Part shown: in pieces, positions 52,449-61,840 of the stretch
Layout of the letters: each line of letters begins with the position of its first letter
Numbering within the stretch: the first letter of the stretch is position 1
NCBI GenBank assembly: GCA_015075745.1
Contig: JABTTW010000002.1
Coordinates: 572,453 to 636,452 of the forward strand
Length of the DNA stretch: 64,000 bases
Reading direction: 5' to 3'
From: Planctomycetia bacterium
Lineage (GTDB): Bacteria > Planctomycetota > Phycisphaerae > UBA1845 > UTPLA1
Translations under genes and position numbers: made by a program
Notes under the pieces: model-generated
What the model saw: the letters and a program-made list of their open reading frames with translations, nothing else
Database searches by the model: none
What the model was told of the DNA's origin: nothing

Positions 52449-54856
52449 TGGCAACGACGCGGACGAAAACTCGATCGAAGAAATCCACCAAGCCGCCTGA
52501 GGTCGGCCTCGTGGTGATGCCGCGCGTCAATCAGGACTTCGGCAACTTCTTCCAAATCGAATTGACGCCGGAACGGGCCAAGCGCGTCCTGCATGCCGCC
52601 GCCTACGGCGAGCCGTTTGAACAGCACGTTCTGTTCGATGAGATGCTGGAGACTGACACAGACCTGGACAACGCCTACCGCACTCGCCTGCTCGGCCTCA
52701 CCGGCCTGGAGTGGGAGCTCGTTTCGGCGCTTCAGGTCGGACGGGCACCATCCAAGATCACGCCGGCCGACGAGCGGCTTGCTCAGGAAGTACTTGACTA
52801 CTGCCTAGAGGTCGTCGATCAGATCGAGGGCCTAGACGCACTGCTGTGCCATACGGCTGACAGTATTGGCCGATCGGTCGCAGTCGGACAGTTCATCTGG
52901 GACACCGTCGAAGGTCAACGCCGGCCCGTTGCCGCCGAAGGTATCGCCGGCACGCAGCTGCGAATCGAAAGCTCCGATCCGACGCAGCTGCGAATCGTGA
53001 CCGAGGACGACACCATTGGGATTCCCATCTCCATGTATCCGGCCGGACAGTTCCTGGTGCGGCAGCCGAGGTCCATCGGCGGCTCTTACTTCCGGGGCGG
53101 CCTGCTTCGTGGAGCAGTCGTCGGGCACATGGTCAAGCGCGTCGGTCGGAAGAGTTGGTGGTTCGGCATCGAGAAGTTTGGCCTGCCGGTGAGCATTGCC
53201 AAATACGATACGGCCGACGAGGCCACGAAGAACAACATCCTTTCCATGATTGCAAGTCTCGGTGTGGCGCGCGGCGGCCTGTTCCCCAAGGGCTGCGAAT
53301 TCGAGTTTCTCGAATTTAATCAGCAAGGCCAGTGGCCGCATGAGCGCCTGCTGCAATACATCGACGCCGGTTTTTCAAAGCTCTTTCTTGGGCAGACGCT
53401 TACCACGCAGATCGGTGAAACCGGCGGAGCAATGGCGGCGGCGACGGTCCACAACGAAGTACGAGAGGATCTCCGTGATGACGACCGGGCCAGCGAGGCC
53501 CGCGATGTGCGCGAGCAACTGCTTCGGCCGCTCGTGCTCTATAAGTTCGGTGAGCGTGCCATCAGGTTCATTCCGCATTTCCGGCGCATTGTCGAAGAGC
53601 CGCAGGATGACGTGGCGGACATGGCCACGCTCAAGGGGGCCGTGAATGATCTTGGATTCCCGGTTCCGATGCGGCACGTCGTCGATCGGTTCGGCCTGCC
53701 TGTAGTCGAGGGGACTGACTTGGACGCGGCGCTGCCCGGTCGGACCGTTGCTCCGAGTCCGTTTGATCTGTCGGCGGAGCTTGCAACGGCAAGTACTCGT
53801 CGCCGGGAAATTCAGCTTCACGCTGCAGGATTATTGGATCGCATCACCAAGCGCGGCTCCGCCGTCGCTCGCATTATTCCGTGGGTGGTGACGGCTGTGC
53901 TGGCGTCTCAGGCTCACAGTGAGGAAGTACTCGATCGATTCTCAAAGGCGCTGGTTCCATTCGACAACGCAACGGTGATGTCAAGCGACATCGCGTTAGC
54001 GCTGGCCAACGCATTCGATGAACTACCGACCAATGATCTTCAGGAACTTGTGCGTCAATCGCTCCTGGCTGCCGAGCTCTTCGGGAGAGACCTGGCGATG
54101 CAGCAGGTGCAATCGCGGCGCAGCCGTCGCGGAAACTCGGCTGCCCTACACGCCGCGTCGATCGACTTCGAGAAGATTCCCTTCGTCGAGGCGATCGAAT
54201 CATTCCGCGATCGTATCGGCCTTGATCCGCAGGTGTTCATTAAGCTCGACGCCGAGGCACGCAGCCGGGCATGGCGTGTGGCCGGCGTCTGGGATATGGA
54301 CCTGCTCGCAGTTCTGCACACCAATCTGACGCAGTCCTTCGCCAACGGCGAGACGGTCCGCGACTTCCGGCTGCGTGTTCTTCCGCTCATGGGAGATCGC
54401 GAAGGTTGGACGGGCGAAGTCCCGTGGCACGCGGACGTGGTGTTCTTCCAGAACTTCAAAATGGCGACTTCGGCGGGGAGTTACCGGCAGTTCGTCGATC
54501 TCGGCGTTCAACACTTCCGCATCGTTGGCAATGGCAAGAGTTGCAAGATTTGTGAACCCGAGATCGGGCGCGTCTATCCGGTGAGCAAGCCCAGTCGCAT
54601 GGACCCGTTCCATTTCGGCTGCGACTGCGACCACGAGCCTGTCTTCGAGGGCGAGGTTTCGGACAGTGAGGTGAGCGACCCGGATAAAGCGCCAAATGAG
54701 GCGCTGGCTGCGGAGCGTTCGCGCGAGAGTGGATTCCGATTCGACGTGCGGCAATACGCGGCCGTCGATCCGATTCCTTTGACAAAGTATCCAACCGAGT
54801 ACCACGCCGCATTCCGGCGGCTGGCTGAGGCTCGCGGTCTGGAGGTGGCAGAGTGA
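52448..54856 (+). CDS. Fused portal (Mu gp29-like) and MuF-type minor head protein
   Basis: The 802-residue protein starts at ATG 52448. Residues about 1-430 are a DUF935 portal protein as in Mu gp29, with FGIEKFGLPVSIAKYD and LGQTLTTQIGE. Residues about 560-740 look like the F-like minor head protein of Mu gp30, with WHADVVFFQNFKMATSAG, a Cys pair in GKSCKICEPEIGRVYPV and the ending HFGCDCDHEPV, typical of SPP1 gp7/MuF domains. In Mu these are two genes. No stop or start sequence lies between the parts, so the fusion seems real. The portal forms the DNA gate of the head. Confidence 0.88.
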   Translation: MATTRTKTRSKKSTKPPEVGLVVMPRVNQDFGNFFQIELTPERAKRVLHAAAYGEPFEQHVLFDEMLETDTDLDNAYRTRLLGLTGLEWELVSALQVGRAPSKITPADERLAQEVLDYCLEVVDQIEGLDALLCHTADSIGRSVAVGQFIWDTVEGQRRPVAAEGIAGTQLRIESSDPTQLRIVTEDDTIGIPISMYPAGQFLVRQPRSIGGSYFRGGLLRGAVVGHMVKRVGRKSWWFGIEKFGLPVSIAKYDTADEATKNNILSMIASLGVARGGLFPKGCEFEFLEFNQQGQWPHERLLQYIDAGFSKLFLGQTLTTQIGETGGAMAAATVHNEVREDLRDDDRASEARDVREQLLRPLVLYKFGERAIRFIPHFRRIVEEPQDDVADMATLKGAVNDLGFPVPMRHVVDRFGLPVVEGTDLDAALPGRTVAPSPFDLSAELATASTRRREIQLHAAGLLDRITKRGSAVARIIPWVVTAVLASQAHSEEVLDRFSKALVPFDNATVMSSDIALALANAFDELPTNDLQELVRQSLLAAELFGRDLAMQQVQSRRSRRGNSAALHAASIDFEKIPFVEAIESFRDRIGLDPQVFIKLDAEARSRAWRVAGVWDMDLLAVLHTNLTQSFANGETVRDFRLRVLPLMGDREGWTGEVPWHADVVFFQNFKMATSAGSYRQFVDLGVQHFRIVGNGKSCKICEPEIGRVYPVSKPSRMDPFHFGCDCDHEPVFEGEVSDSEVSDPDKAPNEALAAERSRESGFRFDVRQYAAVDPIPLTKYPTEYHAAFRRLAEARGLEVAE

Positions 54857-56094
54857 CGACTGTATTGCACCGTGCCGGCGCTTATGTTTGCCGTGTCGCC
54901 ATCCCAGTAGATGCTCCCGAGCGAGTGCTCATCTTCCCGTGGGGCGATGTTGAATTCTGGGACCGCGACAAGACGTTCATCGTCGACGAGACGGCAGCCG
55001 CAACGACACTCAAGGCATTTGTCGATCGCGGCGTTGATTTGCCGTTTGACTACGAGCATCAATCGATGGGCGGGAAATTCGCCTCGCCGGATGGTAAGGC
55101 CATCGCCGCGGGGTGGATCAAGTCCTTGGAGGTTGTACCAAACGAGGGCATCTACGCCAACGTCGAATGGACGGAAGCGGCGGCCAAACACATCGGCAAA
55201 AAGGAGTACCGGTATCTGTCGCCGGTTTTTTATACACGGAAGGATGACTCGCGGCTGATCGAAGTCGTGTCGGTGGCCCTCACCAACACACCCGCACTGC
55301 GGCGCATCCCGGCAATCGTTAGTGAGGATTCTCGTATGGACGGCATGGACCGCATTTATGAGTGGCGCTACCGCCTGAACCTACCGGAGACGGCGACGCC
55401 CGAGGAGATTGTGATGGAACTTCAGAAGTTGGTGGATCAGTTCAAGGCCCTGCTCGGCAACAGCGCCCCGAGTGAGCCGGCGGCAATTGTCGCTTCGATC
55501 AAGTTGCGTCTGGATGAACTCGACGCGATCAAAGAGGCGCTTGCCAAGGAACTCGGCATTGCCAAGGACGGTAGGGCCGACGCGTTTGTCGCGGCCATCG
55601 CCAAGGCTAAGACCGATGCGGCCGAGGCGGCGAAGTCGACGGCTCCCGCACAGGCGGAGCTCTCCGTCCTCACCGATCGCGTCAAGAGGGCTGAGGAGCG
55701 AGCTCAGTCAGCAGAGGATCGGCTCACTGATCGTGATGCTGAGGAGCGGATCGCCAAGGCCCTGTCGGCGGGCAAACTGACCGAGGCCGATCTCAGTCAC
55801 GCAGAGCACGGTCCCTATTTCAAATCGCTCGCGCGAGACGGCAAGGCGTGGGCGGCCTGCATTGATCGGCTGCCGAGCAAGGCACCTAAGGATGGCCCGG
55901 CCGTCAAAGCCGGTACGCGCCATGTCGCCAGTGCGACGGGCGGACGGGCGGCTGTCATCGCCAGTGCCAAGTCGGAGTTTGCCGACAACGCTGACAAGAT
56001 TCCATGCAGCGTCCGTGAGTACGTCGACGAAGCGCTGCGTGAGTCGAACGAAGCGAAGCTCACGGAAGACGAAGCAAAGTCTCTGTCGGTCTGA
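54853..56094 (+). CDS. Mu I-like head maturation protease and scaffold
   Basis: 413 residues from GTG 54853. Residues 1-170 match the Mu protein I protease, with LPFDYEHQSMGGKF, AAGWIKSLEVV and YLSPVFYTRKDD. Residues about 180-320 are a helical coiled-coil region (AELSVLTDRVKRAEERAQSAED), as expected for the scaffold that is made from the same gene in Mu (I and Z). An internal start for a separate scaffold was not identified. Confidence 0.88.
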   Translation: MTTVLHRAGAYVCRVAIPVDAPERVLIFPWGDVEFWDRDKTFIVDETAAATTLKAFVDRGVDLPFDYEHQSMGGKFASPDGKAIAAGWIKSLEVVPNEGIYANVEWTEAAAKHIGKKEYRYLSPVFYTRKDDSRLIEVVSVALTNTPALRRIPAIVSEDSRMDGMDRIYEWRYRLNLPETATPEEIVMELQKLVDQFKALLGNSAPSEPAAIVASIKLRLDELDAIKEALAKELGIAKDGRADAFVAAIAKAKTDAAEAAKSTAPAQAELSVLTDRVKRAEERAQSAEDRLTDRDAEERIAKALSAGKLTEADLSHAEHGPYFKSLARDGKAWAACIDRLPSKAPKDGPAVKAGTRHVASATGGRAAVIASAKSEFADNADKIPCSVREYVDEALRESNEAKLTEDEAKSLSV

Positions 56095-56201
56095 TACGGA
56101 AGTAAGTTGCGGTGCCGCACGGTCGGCATCGTCTGTGACAACGAAGCGTCGAAAACATGGCGGGGCCAGACAACCCCGCCAAGTGACACAAGGAGAATGA
56201 C

Positions 56202-56627
56202 ATGGCGGCACTTACCGCTAACACAGTCGTGAAGAGTAGGGGCGAGGGCGGCGTGATCGAGTTTTCGATGGCCGCCGCCGTCCGCGTCTATCGGAATGCA
56301 ATCGTTGGCATCGCGGTCGCCAGTGGCCTGGCCCGTGGGGCGACGGCCAGCGCGACGCCGGACGTGCGGGCCGGGATCGCCCGCGAAGAAGTGGACAACT
56401 CGGCCGGCGCAGCCGGTGCGAAGACTGTCGAGGTCTATACCGAGGGCGAGTACCTGCTGACCGGATCGGGCTTCGCCCAGACCGATGTCGGCGTCGTGGT
56501 CTATGCGTCTGACGATCAGACGATCACGAAGACGTCCACCAACAACGTGCTGCTCGGACGGATCACGCGGTACGTCTCGGCGACCCAGGTGTGGGTCAAA
56601 CTGCTTCCGTTCGCGGTGGCAAGCTAA
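56202..56627 (+). CDS. Head decoration/stabilising protein (DUF2190-like)
   Basis: 141 residues with AAGGAG 7 bases upstream. Small beta-rich protein with IEFSMAAAVRVYRNAIVGIA and VGVVVYASDDQTITKTS, like the DUF2190 capsid-associated proteins that precede or follow the capsid gene. It lies between protease and major capsid genes. Confidence 0.78.
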   Translation: MAALTANTVVKSRGEGGVIEFSMAAAVRVYRNAIVGIAVASGLARGATASATPDVRAGIAREEVDNSAGAAGAKTVEVYTEGEYLLTGSGFAQTDVGVVVYASDDQTITKTSTNNVLLGRITRYVSATQVWVKLLPFAVAS

Positions 56628-56724
56628 CAATAAGGCGATCAGCGGTCAGCCTTTCGCAGTCAGCGGCTGACACGCTTCAATGAATGACTGGCTGACGGCT
56701 GAAAGCTAAACGGAGACTTGAAAC

Positions 56725-57645
56725 ATGGCAGTAACAATTAACACCGGGGTGACCCTGAGAGGGCTCAACGGCGCGTTTCGTCCCGCCTTCATGGAGGCGG
56801 TGACGTTATGGAAGATGATCTGCTCTTACGTCAAGAGCACCGGCAAGGACGAATCGTACAAGTGGCTTGGCCAGCTGCCGATGCCGACCGAGTGGAAGGG
56901 CAAGCGCCGCACGCAGGCGCTGCGCGACTTCGGCATGACGCTGACCAACCTCCACTGGGAGGAGACCCTCCATATCGACCGCAACGAGTTCGCGGACGAT
57001 CAGACGGGCCAACTGAATCTTCGTGTACAGGAGATGGCGCGGCGGTTCGCCATGCATCCCGACAAGATTCTGATCGACCTGATCATGGCAGCCGAGGCCG
57101 CTCTTTGCTATGACGGGCAGTTCTTCTTCGACACCGATCACGTCGAGGGAGAGAGCGGCGCTCAGTCGAACGACCTCACCTACGACGCCGCGGCACCGAC
57201 TGCGCCGACCGAGGCGGAGTTCGAGGCCGCATTCTGGCAGGCGATTGAGGCGCTGGCCGGCTTCAAGGATGACCAGGGTGAGCCGTGGAACCTGTTCCAG
57301 TCCTTCGAGGACTTGTCGGGCATCCTCTGTGTCGTCCCGGTCCGCTTCATCAGAGTGGCGTCGCGGGTGCTTGGTGCTAACGCGGCGGCACTTCTGAACA
57401 ACTCCACAAACATCCTCGCCGGCAAGGCCAAGCTCATGGTCAATCCGCGACTGACGTGGACGACGAAGTTTATGGTCGCCAAGGTCGATGACCCGATGCG
57501 GCCCTTCATCATGCAGGACCGCCAGTCCGTCGAGCATGAGATCAAGGATGACAAGGAGGACAAAGAGGTCAAGTACATGGCGGACGCCCGCTACAACGTC
57601 GGTTACGGCTTGTGGCAGAAGGCCGTCCTCACAACCTTCAACTGA
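56725..57645 (+). CDS. Major capsid protein (Mu gpT-like)
   Basis: 306 residues, the length of Mu T. Family signatures include NTGVTLRGLNGAFRPAF at the start, YKWLGQLPMPTEWKG, NLHWEETLHIDRNEF, DLIMAAEAALCYDGQFFFD and a C-terminal ADARYNVGYGLWQKA. It forms the icosahedral shell on an HK97-like fold. CGGAG lies upstream. The 97-bp gap before it (56628-56724) holds short degenerate copies of CAGCGG/CTGACGGCTGA. Confidence 0.93.
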   Translation: MAVTINTGVTLRGLNGAFRPAFMEAVTLWKMICSYVKSTGKDESYKWLGQLPMPTEWKGKRRTQALRDFGMTLTNLHWEETLHIDRNEFADDQTGQLNLRVQEMARRFAMHPDKILIDLIMAAEAALCYDGQFFFDTDHVEGESGAQSNDLTYDAAAPTAPTEAEFEAAFWQAIEALAGFKDDQGEPWNLFQSFEDLSGILCVVPVRFIRVASRVLGANAAALLNNSTNILAGKAKLMVNPRLTWTTKFMVAKVDDPMRPFIMQDRQSVEHEIKDDKEDKEVKYMADARYNVGYGLWQKAVLTTFN

Positions 57646-57653
57646 TTCGTGAA

Positions 57654-57690
57654 CCGGGCGGGGGACGGTCCCCCGCCCGGCTCCCGTTTT
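57654..57690 (+). terminator. Terminator after major capsid gene
   Basis: CCGGGCGGGGG (57654-57664) and CCCCCGCCCGG (57670-57680) make a perfect 11-bp stem, with TTTT at 57687-57690. It may lower transcription of tail genes relative to the capsid. Confidence 0.75.
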
Positions 57691-57741
57691 GATAAATGCG
57701 CCGCGTGATTGGCGGCGACCATGATAGATGGAGACATGCAT

Positions 57742-57984
57742 ATGGCACTTGAAGTGACGAGTCGGTCCGGCAATGACTTCTGGCGTTGCGGAATCAAGTT
57801 CGGCGCGGAGCCGACGATCGTGGATGACGAGACGCTGTCCAAGCAGTTCGATAGTCCCGCCATCCGCAAGAAGAGCCCGACCGTTGGAGAAGTACTCGAG
57901 GCCGAGAAGGCCCTGATCTGTCGGGCCGCGAGGCCGACAGACGCCGGCGAAGCTCAGGCCATCGCCGGCAAGAAGCCTCGCTAG
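57742..57984 (+). CDS. Small phage protein (Mu gp35-like)
   Basis: 80 residues from ATG 57742 with GGAG 8 bases upstream; earlier in-frame starts lack a site. The motif FWRCGIKFGAEPTIVDD at the start and its place after the capsid gene match the small Mu gp35-type proteins. Role unknown. Confidence 0.7.
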   Translation: MALEVTSRSGNDFWRCGIKFGAEPTIVDDETLSKQFDSPAIRKKSPTVGEVLEAEKALICRAARPTDAGEAQAIAGKKPR

Positions 57985-58025
57985 TCAGTAGAGAGACGCG
58001 GCCAGCGGGCTAAAGAGGGAGCGAC

Positions 58026-58487
58026 ATGATTCGTGGAAAGTTCGAGATCGTCGGCGGCCTGGGTGAAATCGTTGAGCAGAATATTCGAGCGATTGACCCC
58101 GGTGAAATCGGGTTCGAGCTGCTCGAAGTCAAGCTGCGGTTTGACGCGAACGGCGAAGCTCAGGCTCGCATCCCTTATGTCTCGGGGCAACCCTCGATGT
58201 GGGCCGTGAAGCTGGGTACCGGCGGAGATGCCCCGGCACTTCCGTTTAACATCGACGTGACCGGAAAATTCGGGCAACTCGTGGGCCTCCCGCTGCCGGG
58301 TAACATCGCTTCAGCGGCCGACGTGGCAGGAGACATTACGCCCGCCGCCATCACGTTGACCAACGTCGGAAATCGGCCATGCGGCGAGATCAATATCGCC
58401 GCCAGCAACAGCGGTGTCGCGAACGCCGGCAAGACGTTCACGGTCGCGCTGCAGCTGATGCTGCCGGTACGGACCTTGACGGCCTAG
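58026..58487 (+). CDS. Phage structural protein, unassigned
   Basis: 153 residues, beta rich (EIGFELLEVKLRFDANGEA, ITLTNVGNRPCGEINIAAS, TFTVALQLMLPV). By position between capsid and gp36-like genes it could decorate the head or join head to tail. No family match seen. Confidence 0.7.
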   Translation: MIRGKFEIVGGLGEIVEQNIRAIDPGEIGFELLEVKLRFDANGEAQARIPYVSGQPSMWAVKLGTGGDAPALPFNIDVTGKFGQLVGLPLPGNIASAADVAGDITPAAITLTNVGNRPCGEINIAASNSGVANAGKTFTVALQLMLPVRTLTA

Positions 58488-58499
58488 CTAGGAGAGTCT

Positions 58500-58970
58500 G
58501 TGAGCGTCTTTGCGTTACTCGATGACTTGAAGGAACGCCTGGGAATCCAGTCGAGTCCACCTGGTCTCTACAACCAGCTGACCGACCGGCTGACCTCCAC
58601 CTACGCCGACGACGTTGTTGGGCAGGGGCTGGTCGATGAGGCCGAGGGCGAGGTCCGCGACTGGCTGGGTCGGCGGTATTCGCTGCCGTCCGTGACGCCG
58701 AGTGACGCCATTCTGGCACGCTCGCTCAAGACGCTCACGATTGACATTGCCGCCTATCGTGCGTTCGTCACTCATCCGGCAAAGCCCGAGGTCCGCAAGA
58801 GCCACGCCGAGAACTATCGTCGTGCACTCGAAAGGCTACAGGCCATTGCGGATGGCAAAGCCGATCTTCCCGGCGCTACCGTGTTGCCCGGACCTTCAAC
58901 CTCGGGACCAACGTCGGCCGTGTTTGGCCACCAATCAATCCTCACCGAAGAAGGCATGCAGGGATTTTAG
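58500..58970 (+). CDS. Head-tail connector (Mu gp36-like, DUF1320)
   Basis: 156 residues from GTG 58500 with AGGAGAG upstream. The sequence DEAEGEVRDWLGRRYSLPS followed by LKTLTIDIAAYRAF is the DUF1320 pattern of Mu gp36. These proteins lie at the portal side of the neck in related phages. The last 40 residues are a Gly and Pro-rich tail. Confidence 0.85.
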   Translation: MSVFALLDDLKERLGIQSSPPGLYNQLTDRLTSTYADDVVGQGLVDEAEGEVRDWLGRRYSLPSVTPSDAILARSLKTLTIDIAAYRAFVTHPAKPEVRKSHAENYRRALERLQAIADGKADLPGATVLPGPSTSGPTSAVFGHQSILTEEGMQGF

Positions 58971-58976
58971 GAATGA

Positions 58977-59615
58977 ATGGCTGGTGTGCGACTCCATCTA
59001 ACGCCCAACCCTCGCGACCTTGCGAAGTTGCTCCGCGTCTTCGCGGCGATGCGCCGGGTCGGGGCTTCGCCTCGGCGGGCACTGGGACGCACGGCGCTCT
59101 TTCTGATTCGAGAAGCGCGGCGGCTGCTGCGCACACGGATCAGGGAGTGGGGGCCGCAGACCGGAAAGCTCGGCAAGAGTCTCACGATGCTGCTCGATTC
59201 CATGAGCGTCATCGTCGGATCGAATCTTCCTTATGCAGCGATCCAGCATTTTGGTGGAACGATCAAACCAAAGGGACATCCCTACCTGGCCATCCCGGCG
59301 CTGGCACATCTGCGGCGCAGCGGCGTTTGGCCGCGCGATCTCGACGCCGACTCCATGATGTTCATGCCCAATGCGAAGATTCGCATCGGCTCCCGCTCAT
59401 GGACCGGTCCCGCGCTGGTGCGCGTCGAGGACGAGTTTCGCACGGGCAAGAATGGAAAGCAGCGGCGTGTTCGCAAGGCGGGCGAAGTGATGTTCGCCCT
59501 CATCAAGCGTGCGACAATTCGAGGGCGACCTTATCTGATCTTCGGACCATCTGGGCGGGAATTTCTCTATGGCGAGCTCCGGCGCGACTACATCCGCGCG
59601 CTACGGGCGGCTTGA
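58977..59615 (+). CDS. Virion morphogenesis protein (Mu gpG/phage tail S family)
   Basis: 212 residues. LTMLLDSMSVIVGSNLPYAAIQHFGGTI is the conserved part of the tail-completion family that includes Mu G and P2 S. It is expected to act at the end of the tail or the neck. A frame from 58973 over the same DNA is a shadow. Confidence 0.82.
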   Translation: MAGVRLHLTPNPRDLAKLLRVFAAMRRVGASPRRALGRTALFLIREARRLLRTRIREWGPQTGKLGKSLTMLLDSMSVIVGSNLPYAAIQHFGGTIKPKGHPYLAIPALAHLRRSGVWPRDLDADSMMFMPNAKIRIGSRSWTGPALVRVEDEFRTGKNGKQRRVRKAGEVMFALIKRATIRGRPYLIFGPSGREFLYGELRRDYIRALRAA

Positions 59616-59627
59616 TGACGGTGACGC

Positions 59628-60155
59628 ATGGCCAATGAGAACCCGCTGACCTCGCTGCGACTGATGATCGGTGAGTCGCTGACCACGTTTCAGCCGCTCG
59701 TCGACGCGGTCGGCGGCGCTCACAACATTCAGATTTGGGACCGGCCGCTGGATATTCGCGGCGATCTCTCAGATGCCGAGACGGGTTCGCGTCGATTGCA
59801 GATGGCCCCTGAAGGCGGGCGATGGGCGTTCAATGCTTCGAGCGGCGCGGTCGATTTCGAGCGGCGGTTCATGATCGAAATGTACTCCGACTCGACGACG
59901 GATGCCGCGCCGCCTGAGTACCTCGAATGGCTGGTCATCATTGCGATGGCCTTCCTGTGGGAGGGTCTTTATCCCGAGACGGGATCGCCGCTGGTTGTGC
60001 CGGAGCCGCTCATTATCGATTCAATCGGCGTCGTCGAGGCCAAGGAGGATCGTGATCCACTTGGCGCGGACACCGAAAAATGGACGGGGGTCTGTGACGT
60101 CGTCGTCATTGGCCGCGTGGAACGTCGGAAACTCAAGGAATGGGTGAACCCATGA
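59628..60155 (+). CDS. Phage neck/tail protein, unassigned
   Basis: 175 residues (MANENPLTSLRLMIGESL). Its position between the morphogenesis gene and the tail-tube gene suggests a tail terminator. It has an acidic helix and short strands (RRFMIEMYSD, GVCDVVVIGRVERRKL). No firm family. Confidence 0.7.
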   Translation: MANENPLTSLRLMIGESLTTFQPLVDAVGGAHNIQIWDRPLDIRGDLSDAETGSRRLQMAPEGGRWAFNASSGAVDFERRFMIEMYSDSTTDAAPPEYLEWLVIIAMAFLWEGLYPETGSPLVVPEPLIIDSIGVVEAKEDRDPLGADTEKWTGVCDVVVIGRVERRKLKEWVNP

Positions 60156-60367
60156 GCAAGAAGGACAGGAACAAGGATCAGCCGGAAGTTGCGGCGGCCA
60201 CTGAGGCGCCGGCGACGGAGGCAATCATCATGGTCAAGAAGATTCTGCCGCCGGATGGCGCGAACGCGATCATCGGGCGGTACGTCAAAGTCGGCGAGAC
60301 GTTTCAGGTGAGCGCCGAACAGGCTGAGGAACTGCTGCGGCACGGAGAATTCGTAGCCGTCGAGTGA
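60152..60367 (+). CDS. Small phage tail-region protein
   Basis: 71 residues from ATG 60152, fixed by ATGA overlap with the gene before. After a charged start (MSKKDRNKDQPE) comes a compact part with YVKVGETFQVSAEQAEELLRHG, similar in kind to small FI-like proteins. Function unknown. Confidence 0.68.
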   Translation: MSKKDRNKDQPEVAAATEAPATEAIIMVKKILPPDGANAIIGRYVKVGETFQVSAEQAEELLRHGEFVAVE

Positions 60368-60424
60368 TAGTCGAACAGGGATCGATGCCGGCTCGAAGTG
60401 CCGGACTTTTGCACGGAGGCAAAC

Positions 60425-61330
60425 ATGCCAGTCAATATGCTCAATGTTGTTCGCGTCGGAAAGGAAGCGACGCGCGGCACGGTGGCGGCCTCGCTTCCGC
60501 TGCATCTGCCGTTCCTCGGTGACGGCCTGAAGATCGGTCATCGTAACCACCTTGGCCAGATCAAAAGCTCGTCAACGTTTCCCGACGTGACCGAAGAGGT
60601 CCCATTGGGAATGACGCCGGCCGTCCGGCTGACGCCCGATGTCAACATCAACACGATCCGCGACATCATTCAGATGTCGATCGCCCGAGTGTCCAACGCG
60701 CTCAACGCATTCTCCTTCGCCGAGAACTGTGCCGGCATCGGCGCGCAAGCGGCGCTGGGTAGCGTCCTGCGAACAACGTCACTGGAGTTCAGCCGCAGCG
60801 ACAATCCCGATGCCTCGGCGCTTCTGAACGGCACGATGGAATTCGCGGCGATGAAGCTCATTGATTCGTCCGCCACGGCCGGCACGCAGGCCATTGCGCG
60901 GCGGCTCAAGCTGGCCGCCAGCAGCTTCACGATCAATGCCGTGAGTGAATTGGAGATCCTCTCCTGGGCGTGGACGATCACGAACAATCTCTACATTGGC
61001 CCGCATGGGCCGGATCGCAGCATCCTTTACATCGAGGACGGCGACACCATGCACGAGTTCCGCGTGCGGGCTCGCATGGCGACAACCGCATGGCGAGCCA
61101 TCGTCCGCAACGGGACAGAGTTTGCGGCATCCTTTGTCCTCGCGTCGGGAACGGCCACTGAAGACGTGACGCTGACCGTGGCAAAGAGCCAAGCTGAGAC
61201 GCATGAGTTGTCGGGTGGCGAGGGTGTCATCGAGCAGGAAATGATCATCCGGCCATTCCGTGGAAGCGGGAGCGCCGCCGTAGGCGTGGCGTTCGGCGCT
61301 GGGATCGGCGCTTCGGCACTTTCACTCTAA
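60425..61330 (+). CDS. Tail tube protein-like
   Basis: 301 residues from ATG 60425 with CGGAGG 5 bases upstream. Beta-rich sequence with GDGLKIGHRNHLGQIKSSS, ALLNGTMEFAAMKL and FAASFVLASGTATEDVTL, similar in layout to the major tail-tube proteins of siphoviruses. The genes that follow (chaperone with frameshift, tape measure) support the call. No sheath gene is beside it. Confidence 0.75.
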   Translation: MPVNMLNVVRVGKEATRGTVAASLPLHLPFLGDGLKIGHRNHLGQIKSSSTFPDVTEEVPLGMTPAVRLTPDVNINTIRDIIQMSIARVSNALNAFSFAENCAGIGAQAALGSVLRTTSLEFSRSDNPDASALLNGTMEFAAMKLIDSSATAGTQAIARRLKLAASSFTINAVSELEILSWAWTITNNLYIGPHGPDRSILYIEDGDTMHEFRVRARMATTAWRAIVRNGTEFAASFVLASGTATEDVTLTVAKSQAETHELSGGEGVIEQEMIIRPFRGSGSAAVGVAFGAGIGASALSL

Positions 61331-61372
61331 TAAAGCAAACAGCGGAATCGCAGAAAGCAAGAAGGGAAGAAC

Positions 61373-61840
61373 ATGAAGATCGACATAATCTCACCGCCGC
61401 CGCCCCTGACTTTCGGTGAGGGCGACAACAAGTTTCAGCTGCACCTGAAACGGTTCACAGGCGGTGACCGAGCAGCGGTCCTGGACGCGATGGTCGCGTT
61501 GGAGAATCCGGTTGCGCAAATCAATCACGCGATCGAGCGGATCATTGAGACATGGTCCGGCGTCTGCGATACCGGAGGCAACCCGATTCAGATGATCGTC
61601 AAGGATGATGCCGGCAACGAAACGAACCTTCTCGGGAAGTTCCTCGGCGCGTTGCCGGCTGAAATGCACCTTGCAGTACTTTCGGGCATCCTCGCCTTCA
61701 TGGACATCCCTGACGGCATCGTCGACCGGATGGCAAAGGTCTTCAAATCTTCAAAGGATACGAAGACGGACCCTACCGCGCCGCCGGCCGCCGATACGCC
61801 CACGATTGCGTCCGGCGGCTCATCGAACTCCGAAACGTAG
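61373..61840 (+). CDS. Tail-assembly chaperone (gpG-like part)
   Basis: 155 residues. Contains LHLKRFTGGDRAAVLDAMVAL and LGKFLGALPAEMHLAVLSGIL, then a disordered Thr and Ser end. Position between tube and tape measure and the open -1 frame behind it fit the lambda G/GT type, in which two chaperone forms bind the tape measure protein. Confidence 0.78.
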   Translation: MKIDIISPPPPLTFGEGDNKFQLHLKRFTGGDRAAVLDAMVALENPVAQINHAIERIIETWSGVCDTGGNPIQMIVKDDAGNETNLLGKFLGALPAEMHLAVLSGILAFMDIPDGIVDRMAKVFKSSKDTKTDPTAPPAADTPTIASGGSSNSET

